The position numbers were made by a program, and so were the translations under genes. From Methylobacterium amylolyticum (GTDB lineage Bacteria; Pseudomonadota; Alphaproteobacteria; Rhizobiales; Beijerinckiaceae), in NCBI RefSeq assembly GCF_030700245.1, contig NZ_JAUYZI010000017.1, forward strand, positions 1 through 64,000: 64,000 nt of DNA. Reading direction: 5' to 3'. The notes under the pieces were generated by a model. The model saw only the letters and a program-made list of their open reading frames with translations, ran no database searches and had not been told where the DNA came from. Every line of letters begins with the position of its first letter. The stretch's first letter is position 1. Shown here piece after piece: positions 17,535 to 25,956 of the stretch.

Positions 17535-17960
17535 TCACTCCGGAAGCGTCAGGGCCCCGTCCGGCCCCAGCGCGAAGCCGGGGTTCCAGGCGACCTCCCA
17601 GAGGAAGCCGTCCGGGTTGGCGAAGTGGCCGTGATAGCCGCCCCAGAACGCCTCCTGCGCCGGGGCGGTGATCCGGCCGCCCGCCGCCGCGGCGGCGGCG
17701 AGCACCGCGTCGACCTCGGCGCGGCTGCGGGTGTTGTGGGAGAGGGTGAAGCCCTGCACCGGCCCGGCCTGCGGGGCGACGCCCGCGTCGCGGGCGAGGT
17801 CGGCCCGCGAGTAGAGGGACAGGGCCAGCGGCCCGAGCTGGAAGAAGGCGGCGCCCGCCGCGGCGCGGACCTTCCGCGGCCAGCCGAGCGCCTCGTAGAA
17901 GGCGGCGGCGCGATCGAGGTCGCTCACGCCGAGGGTGACGAGACTGAGGCGCGGCTCCAT
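17535..17960 (-). CDS. VOC-family (glyoxalase-fold) protein
   Basis: A 141-residue soluble protein of the vicinal oxygen chelate superfamily. It begins LSLVTLGVSDLDRAAAFYEALGW, the standard first beta-alpha-beta unit, and ends in YHGHFANPDGFLWEVAWNPGF, the last strand, where a glutamate usually coordinates the metal. Family members include glyoxalases, dioxygenases and antibiotic-binding proteins, and this subgroup is usually of unknown function. Downstream of a UbiH-type gene on the same strand, 95 bp away. Confidence 0.88.
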   Translation of the reverse strand: MEPRLSLVTLGVSDLDRAAAFYEALGWPRKVRAAAGAAFFQLGPLALSLYSRADLARDAGVAPQAGPVQGFTLSHNTRSRAEVDAVLAAAAAAGGRITAPAQEAFWGGYHGHFANPDGFLWEVAWNPGFALGPDGALTLPE

Positions 17961-18055
17961 CGCCCGGCTCCCTGTGAACCCGCGCCGCCCGACACCGCGG
18001 GGCGCATGCGGCGCCAACGCCCCCCGCGGACGCGGCGGCCGGTCCCGAATTAGAA

Positions 18056-19270
18056 TCAGCGGCGGGCGCGCATCAGCTCCGGGGCGCCGAGGCGCGGCAG
18101 CACGCCCTCGCGCATCACGATCCGCCGCAGCGGGCCGATCTGCGCCATCGCCAGCAGGCCGAGGCCGCGCAGGGCGTCGACCGGCAGCAGGTCGGCGAGC
18201 AGGCTGCGGTTGAGCAGGTCGACCGCCGCGGTGCGCGCCGCCGCGTCGAGGCGGCGGCCGCTCGCGTAGGCGTCGAGCGTCCCCCGGCCGCCGGGGTCGC
18301 GCCCGTCCCGGGCCGCGCGCACCAGCGCGTCGCGCAGGGCGGCGGCGTCGCGCAGGCCGAGGTTCAGCCCCTGCGCCCCGATCGGCGGGAAGACGTGGGC
18401 GGCCTCGCCGATCAGCGCGAGGCGGGGCGCCACCGGGCGGCCGACCGCGAGGCCGCGCATCGGCACGAGGCCGCGCGGGCCGTCGATCCGCATGGCGCCC
18501 AGCATCGCCCGGGCCTGCCGCTCCACGGCGTCGGAGAGCGCGGCGTCGTCGAGGTCGGCGAGCCGCCGCGCCGCCCCCTCCCCCGTCACCCAGACGAGGC
18601 TGGAGCGGTGGCCGCCCGCCATCGGCACCAGGGTGAACGGGCCGGAGCGGGTGTGGAATTCGGTCGAGACGTCCCGGTGCGGGCGCTCGTGCGCGAGGAT
18701 CGTGGTGATCGCCGCCTGCGGGTAGGCCCAGTCGCGCACCCGGACCCCGCTCGCCGCGCGCAGGGGCGAGCGCGCCCCGTCCGCCCCGACGATCAGTTCG
18801 GCCAGGACATGGCCGCCATCCACGAGTCCCAGTCTCGAAAAACGCTCGGCGGGCTCGGCGCCGGCGGCGTCGGACTCGACCAGCGTCAGGTTCTCCTGCG
18901 CCCGGGCGCGGGCGCGCAGGGTCTCGACGAGGCGGGCGCTCTCGACGTTCCAGCCGAAGGCGTCGAGGCCGATCTCGGCGGCGCGGAACCGGGCCGGGGG
19001 CGGCCGGAACAGGCTGCCGGTGTCGTCGACGATCTGCAGCTCGCAGAGCGGGCTCGCCTGCGGCGCGATGACGGGCCACGCGCCCAGGGCGTCGAGGAAG
19101 CGCACCGAGCCGTCGAGCAGCGCCACGGTGCGCCCGTCGGCCACGGGGGCGTGGCGGCCGACCAGCGCGGTGCGGATGCCGGCCTGCGCGCTGGCGAGCG
19201 CCGCCGCGAGCCCCGCCGCGCCCGCCCCCACCACCGCGACCGCGAAATGTTTTTCGTTTTCCTCCGCCAC
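18056..19270 (-). CDS. UbiH/COQ6-type FAD-dependent monooxygenase
   Basis: A 404-residue flavoprotein. The FAD-binding Rossmann motif VAVVGAGAAGLAAALASAQAG is at about residues 11-31. GADGARSPLRAASG is the DG motif that binds FAD and NAD(P)H, and LIGEAAHVFPPIGAQGLNLGLRDAAAL is the GD-type motif for the FAD ribose (here GE instead of GD). This pattern is that of ubiquinone-ring hydroxylases (UbiH, UbiF, UbiI/VisC, COQ6). In alphaproteobacteria such proteins hydroxylate one or more ring positions of ubiquinone; which one is not decided here. No other ubi gene is adjacent. Confidence 0.9.
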   Translation of the reverse strand: MAEENEKHFAVAVVGAGAAGLAAALASAQAGIRTALVGRHAPVADGRTVALLDGSVRFLDALGAWPVIAPQASPLCELQIVDDTGSLFRPPPARFRAAEIGLDAFGWNVESARLVETLRARARAQENLTLVESDAAGAEPAERFSRLGLVDGGHVLAELIVGADGARSPLRAASGVRVRDWAYPQAAITTILAHERPHRDVSTEFHTRSGPFTLVPMAGGHRSSLVWVTGEGAARRLADLDDAALSDAVERQARAMLGAMRIDGPRGLVPMRGLAVGRPVAPRLALIGEAAHVFPPIGAQGLNLGLRDAAALRDALVRAARDGRDPGGRGTLDAYASGRRLDAAARTAAVDLLNRSLLADLLPVDALRGLGLLAMAQIGPLRRIVMREGVLPRLGAPELMRARR

Positions 19271-19493
19271 GCCGTCCCGCTCCGTCCGTTCCCCGCACCG
19301 GCCCTGGAAAGACGCGGGCGCGCACCGCCCTATCTGCGCCTCGGGCGCCGCGCGCCAAGCCCGCTTGGCGCGGGTGCGGCGCCGCGCACGCCCCGCCTTC
19401 GAGGCCGGGCGTAGGCGCGCCGGACCGGGCGGTGGTAGTCTCGCCCGAGTCCGATCGCTCTGTCCGAACGCGCCGTCCGGTCGCTCCGTGCGC

Positions 19494-19742
19494 TCACCGC
19501 GTGCGCACGACGATCACGGCCGCGAGACCGATCGCCACCAGCGCGAGCGGCACCATCACGACGAAGGCGAGTACCGGATGCTCGGGCCTCAAGGCAGTCT
19601 CCGCCCAGCCGCCGACCACGGTCACGAGCATGAGAGCCGCGAACGCCGCCGCGCCGCGCCAGTCGGTGAGGCGCCTCCGGCCGGGACGAAGGACGGTGAA
19701 CCACGCTCGCCGATCGCGATCCTCGTCCACGCCCGACCTCAT
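19494..19742 (-). CDS. Small two-helix membrane protein, unknown function
   Basis: An 82-residue protein with a charged N-terminus (MRSGVDEDRDRRAW) and two hydrophobic segments: about residues 30-46 (GAAAFAALMLVTVVGGW) and 58-80 (VLAFVVMVPLALVAIGLAAVIVV). No known domain. It faces another small membrane-protein gene (19892-20149), with a palindromic repeat in the 150-bp space between them. The start at 19742 is chosen because it precedes the charged segment closely; the ribosome site is weak. Confidence 0.6.
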   Translation of the reverse strand: MRSGVDEDRDRRAWFTVLRPGRRRLTDWRGAAAFAALMLVTVVGGWAETALRPEHPVLAFVVMVPLALVAIGLAAVIVVRTR

Positions 19743-19821
19743 CCACGCCCGATGCCCATAGAGCGCGCCCCGCCGAGGTGGACACCGGCCCGGCGCGAGA
19801 GCGCGCGTCGGAACGAAGGTT

Positions 19822-19862
19822 TGGAGCCGTGCACGATGGCAACGCGATCGGGAACGGCTCCA
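19822..19862. repeat. Palindromic dispersed repeat, copy 2
   Basis: A second copy of the palindrome at 176-218. The 9-bp arms are TGGAGCCGT and ACGGCTCCA; the inner CGAT/ATCG stem is the same and the loop is GGCAACGCG. Relative to copy 1 both sides of the outer stem changed together (AGAGCC/GGCTCT to GGAGCC/GGCTCC), so pairing is kept. It lies between two divergent small membrane-protein genes. Confidence 0.8.
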
Positions 19863-19891
19863 GCGGTCACCCCTCGCGCCGGAGGTGGGCC

Positions 19892-20149
19892 ATGAGCCGT
19901 CCCGAGCCAAGCTCCGGGGCGCGCGATCTCCGGGCGGTCCGATCGCTCTGGAAGACGCACAGGATCTGGCTCATCCTCTGGGGCGAGTTCCAGGTCGTGG
20001 CGACCTTCCCGCTCATCATGGGGCTGTTCGGCGGCACGGACCCGGACAGGATTCCCGATCTCGTGGCCTTCTGGCTGGGGGCCGCCACGCTCTCGACCCT
20101 GCTCTTCTATCCCTGGCTCGCGCACGATCGCGTCCGGCGCGCGCCGTAG
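19892..20149 (+). CDS. Small two-helix membrane protein, unknown function
   Basis: An 85-residue protein with a hydrophilic N-terminus and two predicted membrane helices: about residues 26-45 (WLILWGEFQVVATFPLIMGL) and 59-76 (AFWLGAATLSTLLFYPWL). A strong GGAGGTGGG (19881-19889) precedes ATG 19892. No family recognised. Its divergent neighbour at 19494-19742 is of similar size and layout, and a shared role is possible but unproven. Confidence 0.65.
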   Translation: MSRPEPSSGARDLRAVRSLWKTHRIWLILWGEFQVVATFPLIMGLFGGTDPDRIPDLVAFWLGAATLSTLLFYPWLAHDRVRRAP

Positions 20150-20216
20150 CCCGTGGGCGCTGCGCTCTCTCGCGCGCGGGCCCGGATGCGTGCAAGCGGC
20201 TCGATCGGGCGCGGGA

Positions 20217-21125
20217 TCACCCCAGGAACGCCGACAGCTCCGCGAACACCGCGTCCGGCGCCTCCTCCTGGAGCGTGTGGCCGCACGGGAGGGCCCGGCC
20301 TGACACGTCCCGCGCCTTCTCGCGCCACGTCTCCAGCACGTCGTAGGTGCGCCCGACTACGCCCTCGGCGCCCCACAGGGCGAGCAGCGGGACCGCGATG
20401 CGCGCGTCCGCATCCACCGCGTCGTGCTCCAGGTCGATCCCCGCGGCGGCCCGGTAATCCTCGCAGATCGCGTGGCGGCAGGCGGGGTCGGCGTAGCAGC
20501 GCAGGTACTCGGCGAAGAGCGCCTCGGAGGGCGAGCCCGGGGTCTTCGACTGCGTCGTGACGTGGTGGCGCAGGAAGTATTCCGGGTCGGCGCCGATCAG
20601 CCGCTCCGGCAGGGGCTCGGGCTGGATGAAGAAGAACCACCAGAAGTAGCGCGTGGCGAAGTCCTTGTCGGTGCGCGCGTACATCGTCGCGGTCGGCGCG
20701 ATGTCGAGCACCACGATCCGCGCCACCGCGTCGGGGTGATCGAGGGCGAGGCGGTGGGCGACGCGGCCGCCGCGGTCGTGGCCGACCACGGCGAACCGGT
20801 CGTGGCCGAGCGCGCGCATCACGGCGGCCGCGTCGGCGGCCATCGCGCGCTTGGCGTAATGGGCGTGGCGCTCGCCCCCCGGGGGCTTGTCGGAATCGCC
20901 GTAGCCGCGCAGGTCCATCGCCACCACGCGGCGGGACTGCGCCAGCCGCGGGGCCACCGCGTGCCACGTCGACAGCGTCTGCGGATGGCCGTGCAGCAGC
21001 AGCACCGGCGGCCCGGACCCGCCGGCGCGCGCGTGGATCGTCACCCCCGGCGCGGTCTCGATCCGGTGCCGGTCGAAGCCGGGCAGGAAGTCGGTGGTCG
21101 CAGCGCCCGTCGAACCCGTGGCCAT
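20217..21125 (-). CDS. Alpha/beta hydrolase, haloacetate dehalogenase-like
   Basis: A 302-residue alpha/beta hydrolase close to the fluoroacetate/haloacetate dehalogenase and soluble epoxide hydrolase group. It has HGHPQTLSTWHAVAPRLA (oxyanion loop), the nucleophile elbow VVGHDRGGRVAHRLALDHP (Asp117, with Arg118 and Arg121 that bind the carboxylate in dehalogenases), the cap segment IQPEPLPERLIGADPEYFLRHH, and catalytic His in LPCGHTLQEEAPDAV. In my recollected alignment with fluoroacetate dehalogenase, the fluoride-binding His before Trp in the cap is replaced by Trp (RYFWWFFF), so defluorination is doubtful. GGAGGGA lies just upstream of ATG 21125. Confidence 0.85.
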   Translation of the reverse strand: MATGSTGAATTDFLPGFDRHRIETAPGVTIHARAGGSGPPVLLLHGHPQTLSTWHAVAPRLAQSRRVVAMDLRGYGDSDKPPGGERHAHYAKRAMAADAAAVMRALGHDRFAVVGHDRGGRVAHRLALDHPDAVARIVVLDIAPTATMYARTDKDFATRYFWWFFFIQPEPLPERLIGADPEYFLRHHVTTQSKTPGSPSEALFAEYLRCYADPACRHAICEDYRAAAGIDLEHDAVDADARIAVPLLALWGAEGVVGRTYDVLETWREKARDVSGRALPCGHTLQEEAPDAVFAELSAFLG

Positions 21126-21402
21126 GACGTCCCTCCCGGCGATGGCAGCGGGGCAACGTGCCGGGCGCGCTGCGGTGCCGGTAGCGCGGCGGCGGGGGGC
21201 TGTGCCGATTCGCGTCGGGCGATGCGCCGACCTTCGCTGGCCGTGGCATAAGGGCAACAGGGAAAGTCCGCCCGGCCCGCGCGGCGGCGTAGCATCGTCG
21301 CGAACCCGAGCGTAGGGTCGCACCCTGCAGCGCGAGTCCGGGGAACAGCGGCCGCATCGCATCGCTTGTGCGCTCGACCCATCTCTCAAGGAGGAGAGAA
21401 CC

Positions 21403-21612
21403 ATGGCCGCTCGGAAATCCGTCCTCAAGTCGGCTCCGCGGCGTGAGAAGCTAGAACGACTCCTGGCCGCGTCGATATCCGCCGGGGTCTCCGACGACGT
21501 GCTTCAGGAGCAGCGCGTCAGTTTCGCTTACGGCAACGCACCTGAGGGCGCCAGGATCACGAAAGACTCGGCCCGCTTAGCGTCGCACAGCATCCGTGTT
21601 ACGACGGATTGA
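21403..21612 (+). CDS. Small basic protein coupled to Fic (candidate partner/antitoxin)
   Basis: A 69-residue soluble protein. The N-terminus is basic (MAARKSVLKSAPRREKLERLL), then a VSDDVLQEQRVSFAYGNAPEGARIT core follows. AAGGAGGAG sits about six bases before ATG 21403, one of the best ribosome sites in the window. The Fic gene begins only three bases after its stop, so the two are one operon and probably translationally coupled. I recall homologues of this protein next to Fic genes in other alphaproteobacteria. The class-I antitoxin motif (S/T-x-x-x-E-G/N) is not clearly present, so antitoxin function is a guess. Confidence 0.7.
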   Translation: MAARKSVLKSAPRREKLERLLAASISAGVSDDVLQEQRVSFAYGNAPEGARITKDSARLASHSIRVTTD

Positions 21613-21615
21613 TCC

Positions 21616-22326
21616 TTGGCGAGGAGGGCGGCTGCTCCGCGCGGGCAGCCTCGACTGCACATGCTCGTTCTCGAAGAAGAAGATCGCGAACTCTACGATC
21701 GCATTCAAGAGAAGAATCTCATCAGGCAGTACGACCTTCTGACGAACTGTATCGAGATCGGCCTCAAGCAGGGCGCGAGACAGTTCGACAAATACATGCT
21801 TTGGGATTTAAATCACGTCGCGGTCGCCAACATTTCCCAGTTCGGCGGGCGGTTCCGGGAGGAGCCGATCTACGTATCGAGTCACATCCCGCCGCACTTT
21901 CGGGATGTCCCGCATTTGATGGATCAATTCATCAGCACGGTTCATGAAAACTGGTATCTGTGGACGAGCACGGAACTCGCCGCTTATGCCCTGTGGCGCA
22001 TGAACTGGATACATCCGTTCATTGAAGGGAACGGCCGCACAGCCCGAGCCGCATGTTATTACCTCCTGTGTGTCCGGTCGGGAGGGCTTCTGGGCGGCAG
22101 GAAGATCGTGCCCGAAAGGATACGTGAGGATAGGCGGCCATACTACGCCGCTCTGAAGGCGGCGGATCAAGCTTGGGATGCGGGAAATCTGGATTTTTCG
22201 GAGCTGGAAAGCTACCTCGCTCACTTGGTCGAGGAGCAGTTGGAGGATATCGGGCTGCCCTACCAGGGCGCCGAGGCGCGAGAGCCGATGGCGGACGGAT
22301 TGATTGTCGCCCCCGGGAGCGACTGA
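21616..22326 (+). CDS. Fic-domain AMPylase-type protein
   Basis: A 236-residue (TTG start at 21616) or 221-residue (ATG at 21661) Fic-domain protein. The active loop HPFIEGNGRTAR is complete: His133 is the general base, Glu138 binds magnesium in place of the usual Asp, and the GNGR lines the nucleotide phosphates. The flap REEPIYVSSHIPPHF precedes it and docks the target. Fic enzymes transfer AMP or related groups from nucleotides to hydroxyl side chains of proteins. GC content and codon use are clearly lower than in the flanking genes, suggesting horizontal acquisition. It follows the 69-residue partner gene by three bases. Confidence 0.88.
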   Translation: MARRAAAPRGQPRLHMLVLEEEDRELYDRIQEKNLIRQYDLLTNCIEIGLKQGARQFDKYMLWDLNHVAVANISQFGGRFREEPIYVSSHIPPHFRDVPHLMDQFISTVHENWYLWTSTELAAYALWRMNWIHPFIEGNGRTARAACYYLLCVRSGGLLGGRKIVPERIREDRRPYYAALKAADQAWDAGNLDFSELESYLAHLVEEQLEDIGLPYQGAEAREPMADGLIVAPGSD

Positions 22327-22651
22327 CCCGAGCATCGTGTGCGAATCCATTCCTCCGAGATCGAACCGAAGCGACGTGTGCGATCGTCATGGGACCTGCC
22401 GCGTTCCCGTTCGCCGGGTCGTAGCGATGCGCGTGCCGCTGAATGGGCAGGAGCGTTCGGCCTTGGAAGCCGGCCTGCCGTGATCGCGTCGCCGTCGGTG
22501 TCCGGAGTGCCGGCCGTGAACGGGGACAGAGCTTCGCCGCGACGCATCCCGCCCGGCGCCGGGGCGGCTTATGACGGCTGGAAGGTCTAAGAGCCTCGCG
22601 CGAGACGCACCCGGAGGCATTCTCTGCCACCGGACGGACACCCAGACGCCG
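22327..22651. other. Intergenic stretch between fic and recG
   Basis: About 325 bases with intermediate GC, including an AT-richer stretch from 22327 to 22400. I see no convincing gene. It probably contains the recG promoter and the right boundary of the transferred Fic module. Confidence 0.5.
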
Positions 22652-24826
22652 ATGACAGACGCCCCGACCCCCGACATCGCGCCCGAGGACGCCGCGCGCC
22701 CGCCGCCGCTGCGCCCGAGCCTGCTCGACCCGCTCTTCGCCCCCGCCCGCACCCTGCCGGGGGTGGGGCCGAAGATGGCGCCGCTCATCGAGAAGCTGCT
22801 CGGCACGCCGGAGCGCGCGGCGCGGGTGGTCGACCTGCTGTTCCACCTGCCGCAGGGGGGTATCGCCCGGCGCATGGTCGGCTCGGTGAGCGAGGCGCCG
22901 GTGGGCGAGCCGGTGACGCTCGGCGTCACCGTCGTCGCCCACCGCCCGCCGAACCCGGGGGCCGGGCGCCGCCCGCACCGGGTGCTGGTGGAGGACGCCA
23001 CCGGCGACATCTCGCTCGTCTTCTTCGGGATGCCGCGCGCCCGGGTGGAGAAGATGCTGCCGCTCGGCGCCCACCGCTACGTCACCGGCCGGATCGACCT
23101 GTGGGACGGCACACGGCAGATGATTCACCCGTCGCGGATCGTCGACGAGGCCGGCCTCGCGGAACTGCCCGCCGTCGAGCCGATCTACGGCTCGACCGAG
23201 GGGCTGACCTCCCGGGCGATCAGCAAGCTCGCCGCCGCCGCCCTCGACCGGCTGGCGCCGCTGCCCGAGTGGCAGGACCCGGCGTGGCTGGAGCGCAACC
23301 GCCTGCCGGCCTTCGCCGAGGCCCTGCGCGCCGAGCATCGCCCGGAGGAGGCGCCGCCGAGATCCGAGGATCCGCTCCAGCCCGCCCCGAGCACGCCGGC
23401 CCGGCGGCGGCTCGCCTACGACGAGCTGCTCGCCTCGCAACTGGCGCTGGCGCTGATGCGCGCCCGCCAGCGTCGCAAGGCCGGCCGGGTCAATGCCGGC
23501 GACGGCGCCCTGGTCCGGCAGATCGAGGCCGGGCTGCCGTTCGCGCTGACCGGTGCGCAGGCGCGGGCGGTGGCCGACATCCGCGGCGATCTCGCCGCGC
23601 CGCGCCGGATGCTGCGCCTGCTCCAGGGCGATGTCGGCTCGGGCAAGACCGCGGTGGCGCTGCTCGCCACGGCCTCGGCGGTGGAGGCGGGACGGCAGGC
23701 GGCTCTGATGGCGCCCACCGAGATCCTGGCGCGCCAGCATTTCGAGCGGTTGCAGCCGCTCGCCGGCCCGTTGCGCCTGCGCCTGATGACCGGGCGCGAC
23801 CGCGCCTCCGAGCGCAAGGCGACGCTGGCGGCGCTCGCGGCCGGCGAGGTCGACGTGCTGGTGGGCACCCACGCCCTGTTCCAGGAGGCGGTGGCGTTCC
23901 GCGACCTCGGGCTCGCCGTGGTCGACGAGCAGCACCGCTTCGGCGTCCACCAGCGCCTCGCGCTCGGGGCCAAGGGCGAGGCGGTGGATTTCCTCGTCAT
24001 GACCGCGACGCCGATCCCGCGCACCCTGGCACTGACCTTCTTCGGCGACATGGACGTCTCGACCCTCGACGAGAAGCCCGCGGGCCGGCAGCCGATCCGC
24101 ACGCTCACCCTGTCCACGGACCGCATCGACGAGGTGGTGGCGGGCTTGGGCAGAGCGATGGCCGGGGGCGAGCGGGTCTACTGGATCTGCCCGCTGGTCG
24201 ACGAGTCCGAGTTCATCGACCTCGCCGCCGCGGCCGAGCGGTTCGAGGACCTGCAACGGCATTTCGGCGAGGCGGTCGGGCTGATCCACGGCAAGATGCC
24301 GGGCCCGGAGAAGGACGCGGCCATGGCCCGGTTCGCGGCCGGGGCGACCAAGCTGCTGGTCTCCACCACCGTGGTCGAGGTCGGCGTCGATGTCCCGGAG
24401 GCCACGATCATGGTGATCGAGCACGCCGAGCGCTTCGGGCTCGCCCAGCTCCACCAGCTCCGCGGCCGGGTCGGGCGCGGCTCGAAGGCCTCGTCCTGCC
24501 TGCTGCTCTACCGCGGGCCGCTGGGGCAGGTCGCCCGCGCCCGGCTGGAGATGATGCGCGACACCGAGGACGGCTTCCGCATCGCCGAGGCCGACCTGAA
24601 GCTCCGGGGCGAGGGCGAGGTGCTGGGCACCCGGCAATCGGGGATGGCGGCGTTCCGGCTCGCGCGGATCGAGACCGACGGCGACCTGCTGGAGGCCGCC
24701 CGCGACGACGCGCGGATGATCGTCGAGCGCGATCCCGGCCTGAAGGGCCCGCGGGGGGAGGCGCTGCGGGCGCTGCTCTACCTGTTCGAGCGCGACGCCG
24801 CGATCCGCCTGATCGGCGCCGGATGA
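22652..24826 (+). CDS. recG: ATP-dependent DNA helicase RecG
   Basis: A 724-residue helicase that reverses stalled replication forks and branch-migrates Holliday junctions. The N-terminal wedge/OB domain (about residues 80-190) contains LVEDATGDISLVFFGMPRARVEKML. The helicase core has Walker A GDVGSGKT, motif II in VVDEQHRFG (DEQH box), motif III MTATPIPRTLALT, and motif VI QLHQLRGRVGRGSKASSCLLLY. The C-terminal TRG region (residues about 625-700) contains EGEVLGTRQSG. Length is normal for RecG. The ATG at 22652 begins the protein shortly before the conserved LPGVGPK segment. Confidence 0.96.
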   Translation: MTDAPTPDIAPEDAARPPPLRPSLLDPLFAPARTLPGVGPKMAPLIEKLLGTPERAARVVDLLFHLPQGGIARRMVGSVSEAPVGEPVTLGVTVVAHRPPNPGAGRRPHRVLVEDATGDISLVFFGMPRARVEKMLPLGAHRYVTGRIDLWDGTRQMIHPSRIVDEAGLAELPAVEPIYGSTEGLTSRAISKLAAAALDRLAPLPEWQDPAWLERNRLPAFAEALRAEHRPEEAPPRSEDPLQPAPSTPARRRLAYDELLASQLALALMRARQRRKAGRVNAGDGALVRQIEAGLPFALTGAQARAVADIRGDLAAPRRMLRLLQGDVGSGKTAVALLATASAVEAGRQAALMAPTEILARQHFERLQPLAGPLRLRLMTGRDRASERKATLAALAAGEVDVLVGTHALFQEAVAFRDLGLAVVDEQHRFGVHQRLALGAKGEAVDFLVMTATPIPRTLALTFFGDMDVSTLDEKPAGRQPIRTLTLSTDRIDEVVAGLGRAMAGGERVYWICPLVDESEFIDLAAAAERFEDLQRHFGEAVGLIHGKMPGPEKDAAMARFAAGATKLLVSTTVVEVGVDVPEATIMVIEHAERFGLAQLHQLRGRVGRGSKASSCLLLYRGPLGQVARARLEMMRDTEDGFRIAEADLKLRGEGEVLGTRQSGMAAFRLARIETDGDLLEAARDDARMIVERDPGLKGPRGEALRALLYLFERDAAIRLIGAG

Positions 24827-24833
24827 ACGGTTT

Positions 24834-24886
24834 CGTTCAGAAAGGCGCCGATCCGTTCAGGAACGCGGGCCTCCGTTCAGGAACGG
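24834..24886. repeat. Three CGTTCAG repeats at exact 20-bp spacing
   Basis: Just after the recG stop, CGTTCAG occurs at 24834, 24854 and 24874. The second and third extend to the small palindrome CGTTCAGGAACG. The rest of the 314-bp spacer up to 25141 has no gene but contains a lower-GC stretch (24955-24985, TGTAATGTTCTCGATTTATC) that could hold the promoter of the next gene. Confidence 0.6.
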
Positions 24887-25140
24887 CCGCGGGCCGCCGC
24901 GCACGATTGTCGCGGTCGAAGACCGTGGTCCCGACGCGACAGCGCCGCCGACCGCCTGTAATGTTCTCGATTTATCAGATACTTGGTACTCGGGCCGCGA
25001 TGCCGGACCGGTGCGCACCGCCGGGCGGACCGGGCCCGGGCAGGGTCCGTCACCTTGCATCCGACACAATCCTCCCTTAACTGGAGATGAACGAATGGCC
25101 CGGTAAGCCGGGTCGTCACGGACGAATCTGGAGGACGGAC

Positions 25141-25458
25141 ATGTCGAACGGACTGTTCCAGCACCTGCCGGGCTCTCACGAGATGGCCGGCTCCTACGCG
25201 CTCCCCAACGAGCCCTGGCTGATGCCGATCTCGGATCGGGTCGCCGCCGAGATCACCGCGGACGACGTGCAGAGCGCGGTGCGCAAGGCCGCCCGCCCGT
25301 TCTGGCTCGCCGCCAACGGCCTGTGCGTCGCGCTCGGCCTCGCGCTGATGGCCCAGGCGGCGACGGGCTTCATGGCGCCGACCCCCCGCGCCACCGTCTC
25401 GGTCGCCCAGGCGACCCCGCCGACCATCGCCCCGCAGACGGCCTCGCTCCAGCGCTGA
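25141..25458 (+). CDS. Small single-helix membrane protein, unknown function
   Basis: A 105-residue protein with a polar N-terminal half (MSNGLFQHLPGSHEMAGSYALPNEPWLMP), one membrane helix at about residues 55-77 (FWLAANGLCVALGLALMAQAATGF) and a proline/threonine-rich tail. CTGGAGGAC upstream of ATG 25141 is a good ribosome site, which excludes the longer in-frame start at 25087. A rho-independent terminator follows, so it is a monocistronic unit. Proteins like this recur in methylobacteria without known function. Confidence 0.75.
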   Translation: MSNGLFQHLPGSHEMAGSYALPNEPWLMPISDRVAAEITADDVQSAVRKAARPFWLAANGLCVALGLALMAQAATGFMAPTPRATVSVAQATPPTIAPQTASLQR

Positions 25459-25492
25459 TCGCACACGGCTGCTGTTCCGGGTGCTCTTCGCG

Positions 25493-25526
25493 AGCCGTCC
25501 CGCCCACCCGGGCGGGGCGGCTTTTT
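25493..25526 (+). terminator. Rho-independent terminator
   Basis: A GC-rich stem (AGCCGTCCCGCCC pairing with GGGCGGGGCGGCT) followed by TTTTT, 35 bases after the stop of the 25141-25458 gene. It is the clearest intrinsic terminator in the window. Confidence 0.85.
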
Positions 25527-25698
25527 CGTGCCTGGAGCATCGTCCCGAGAGGTGGTCACCGGCTTTCGGAACAGATGATGCAAGATCAAAGGGTTTCGAC
25601 CGCCTGACCGGGTTAGCCGTGCACGGGCCCGGCGGGGGCGGGCACGGAGTTCGGATCGGCGCGTTGACGACTCGGGAACCTGTATCCGGGAGTCGACG

Positions 25699-25926
25699 AT
25701 GCCCGACCGCAGCCTCTACACTGTCTCCGCCGCCTGCGGGGACGCCGCGCGCACGGCGACGCGGCGCGAGCGCAGCAGCGCCATGGTCCTGGCCGACCGC
25801 TGGGCCGAGGACGGATGCCGGAACGTCCGGATCGCCGATTCCGCCGGGATCGTCCGGGAGCGGGAGGCGTTCCGCGCGACGCTGCCGGGCATCCGCACCC
25901 TGAGGCCGCAGCCGGTCCTGCACTGA
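25699..25926 (+). CDS. Small hypothetical protein
   Basis: A 75-residue soluble protein beginning MPDRSLYTVSAACGDAARTA and containing an AMVLADRWAEDGCRNVRIADSAG segment. I recall similar short proteins scattered through methylobacterial genomes, in which this segment is conserved, but no function is known. GGGAG (25690-25694) precedes the ATG at good spacing. It converges with the DUF502 gene, leaving 30 bp between stops. Confidence 0.6.
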   Translation: MPDRSLYTVSAACGDAARTATRRERSSAMVLADRWAEDGCRNVRIADSAGIVREREAFRATLPGIRTLRPQPVLH

Positions 25927-25956
25927 GCGCGAGGGGGAACCCGGCCCGGGGGCCGT

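Noticed and set aside
21403..21612. Firm assignment of the 69-residue protein as a classical Fic antitoxin
   Set aside because: I could not find the S/T-x-x-x-E-G/N inhibitory helix motif; only the operon layout supports an antitoxin role.
23101..25080. A 659-residue rightward frame within recG
   Set aside because: Out of frame with the helicase motifs; composition is arginine/glycine-rich and it has no start signal.
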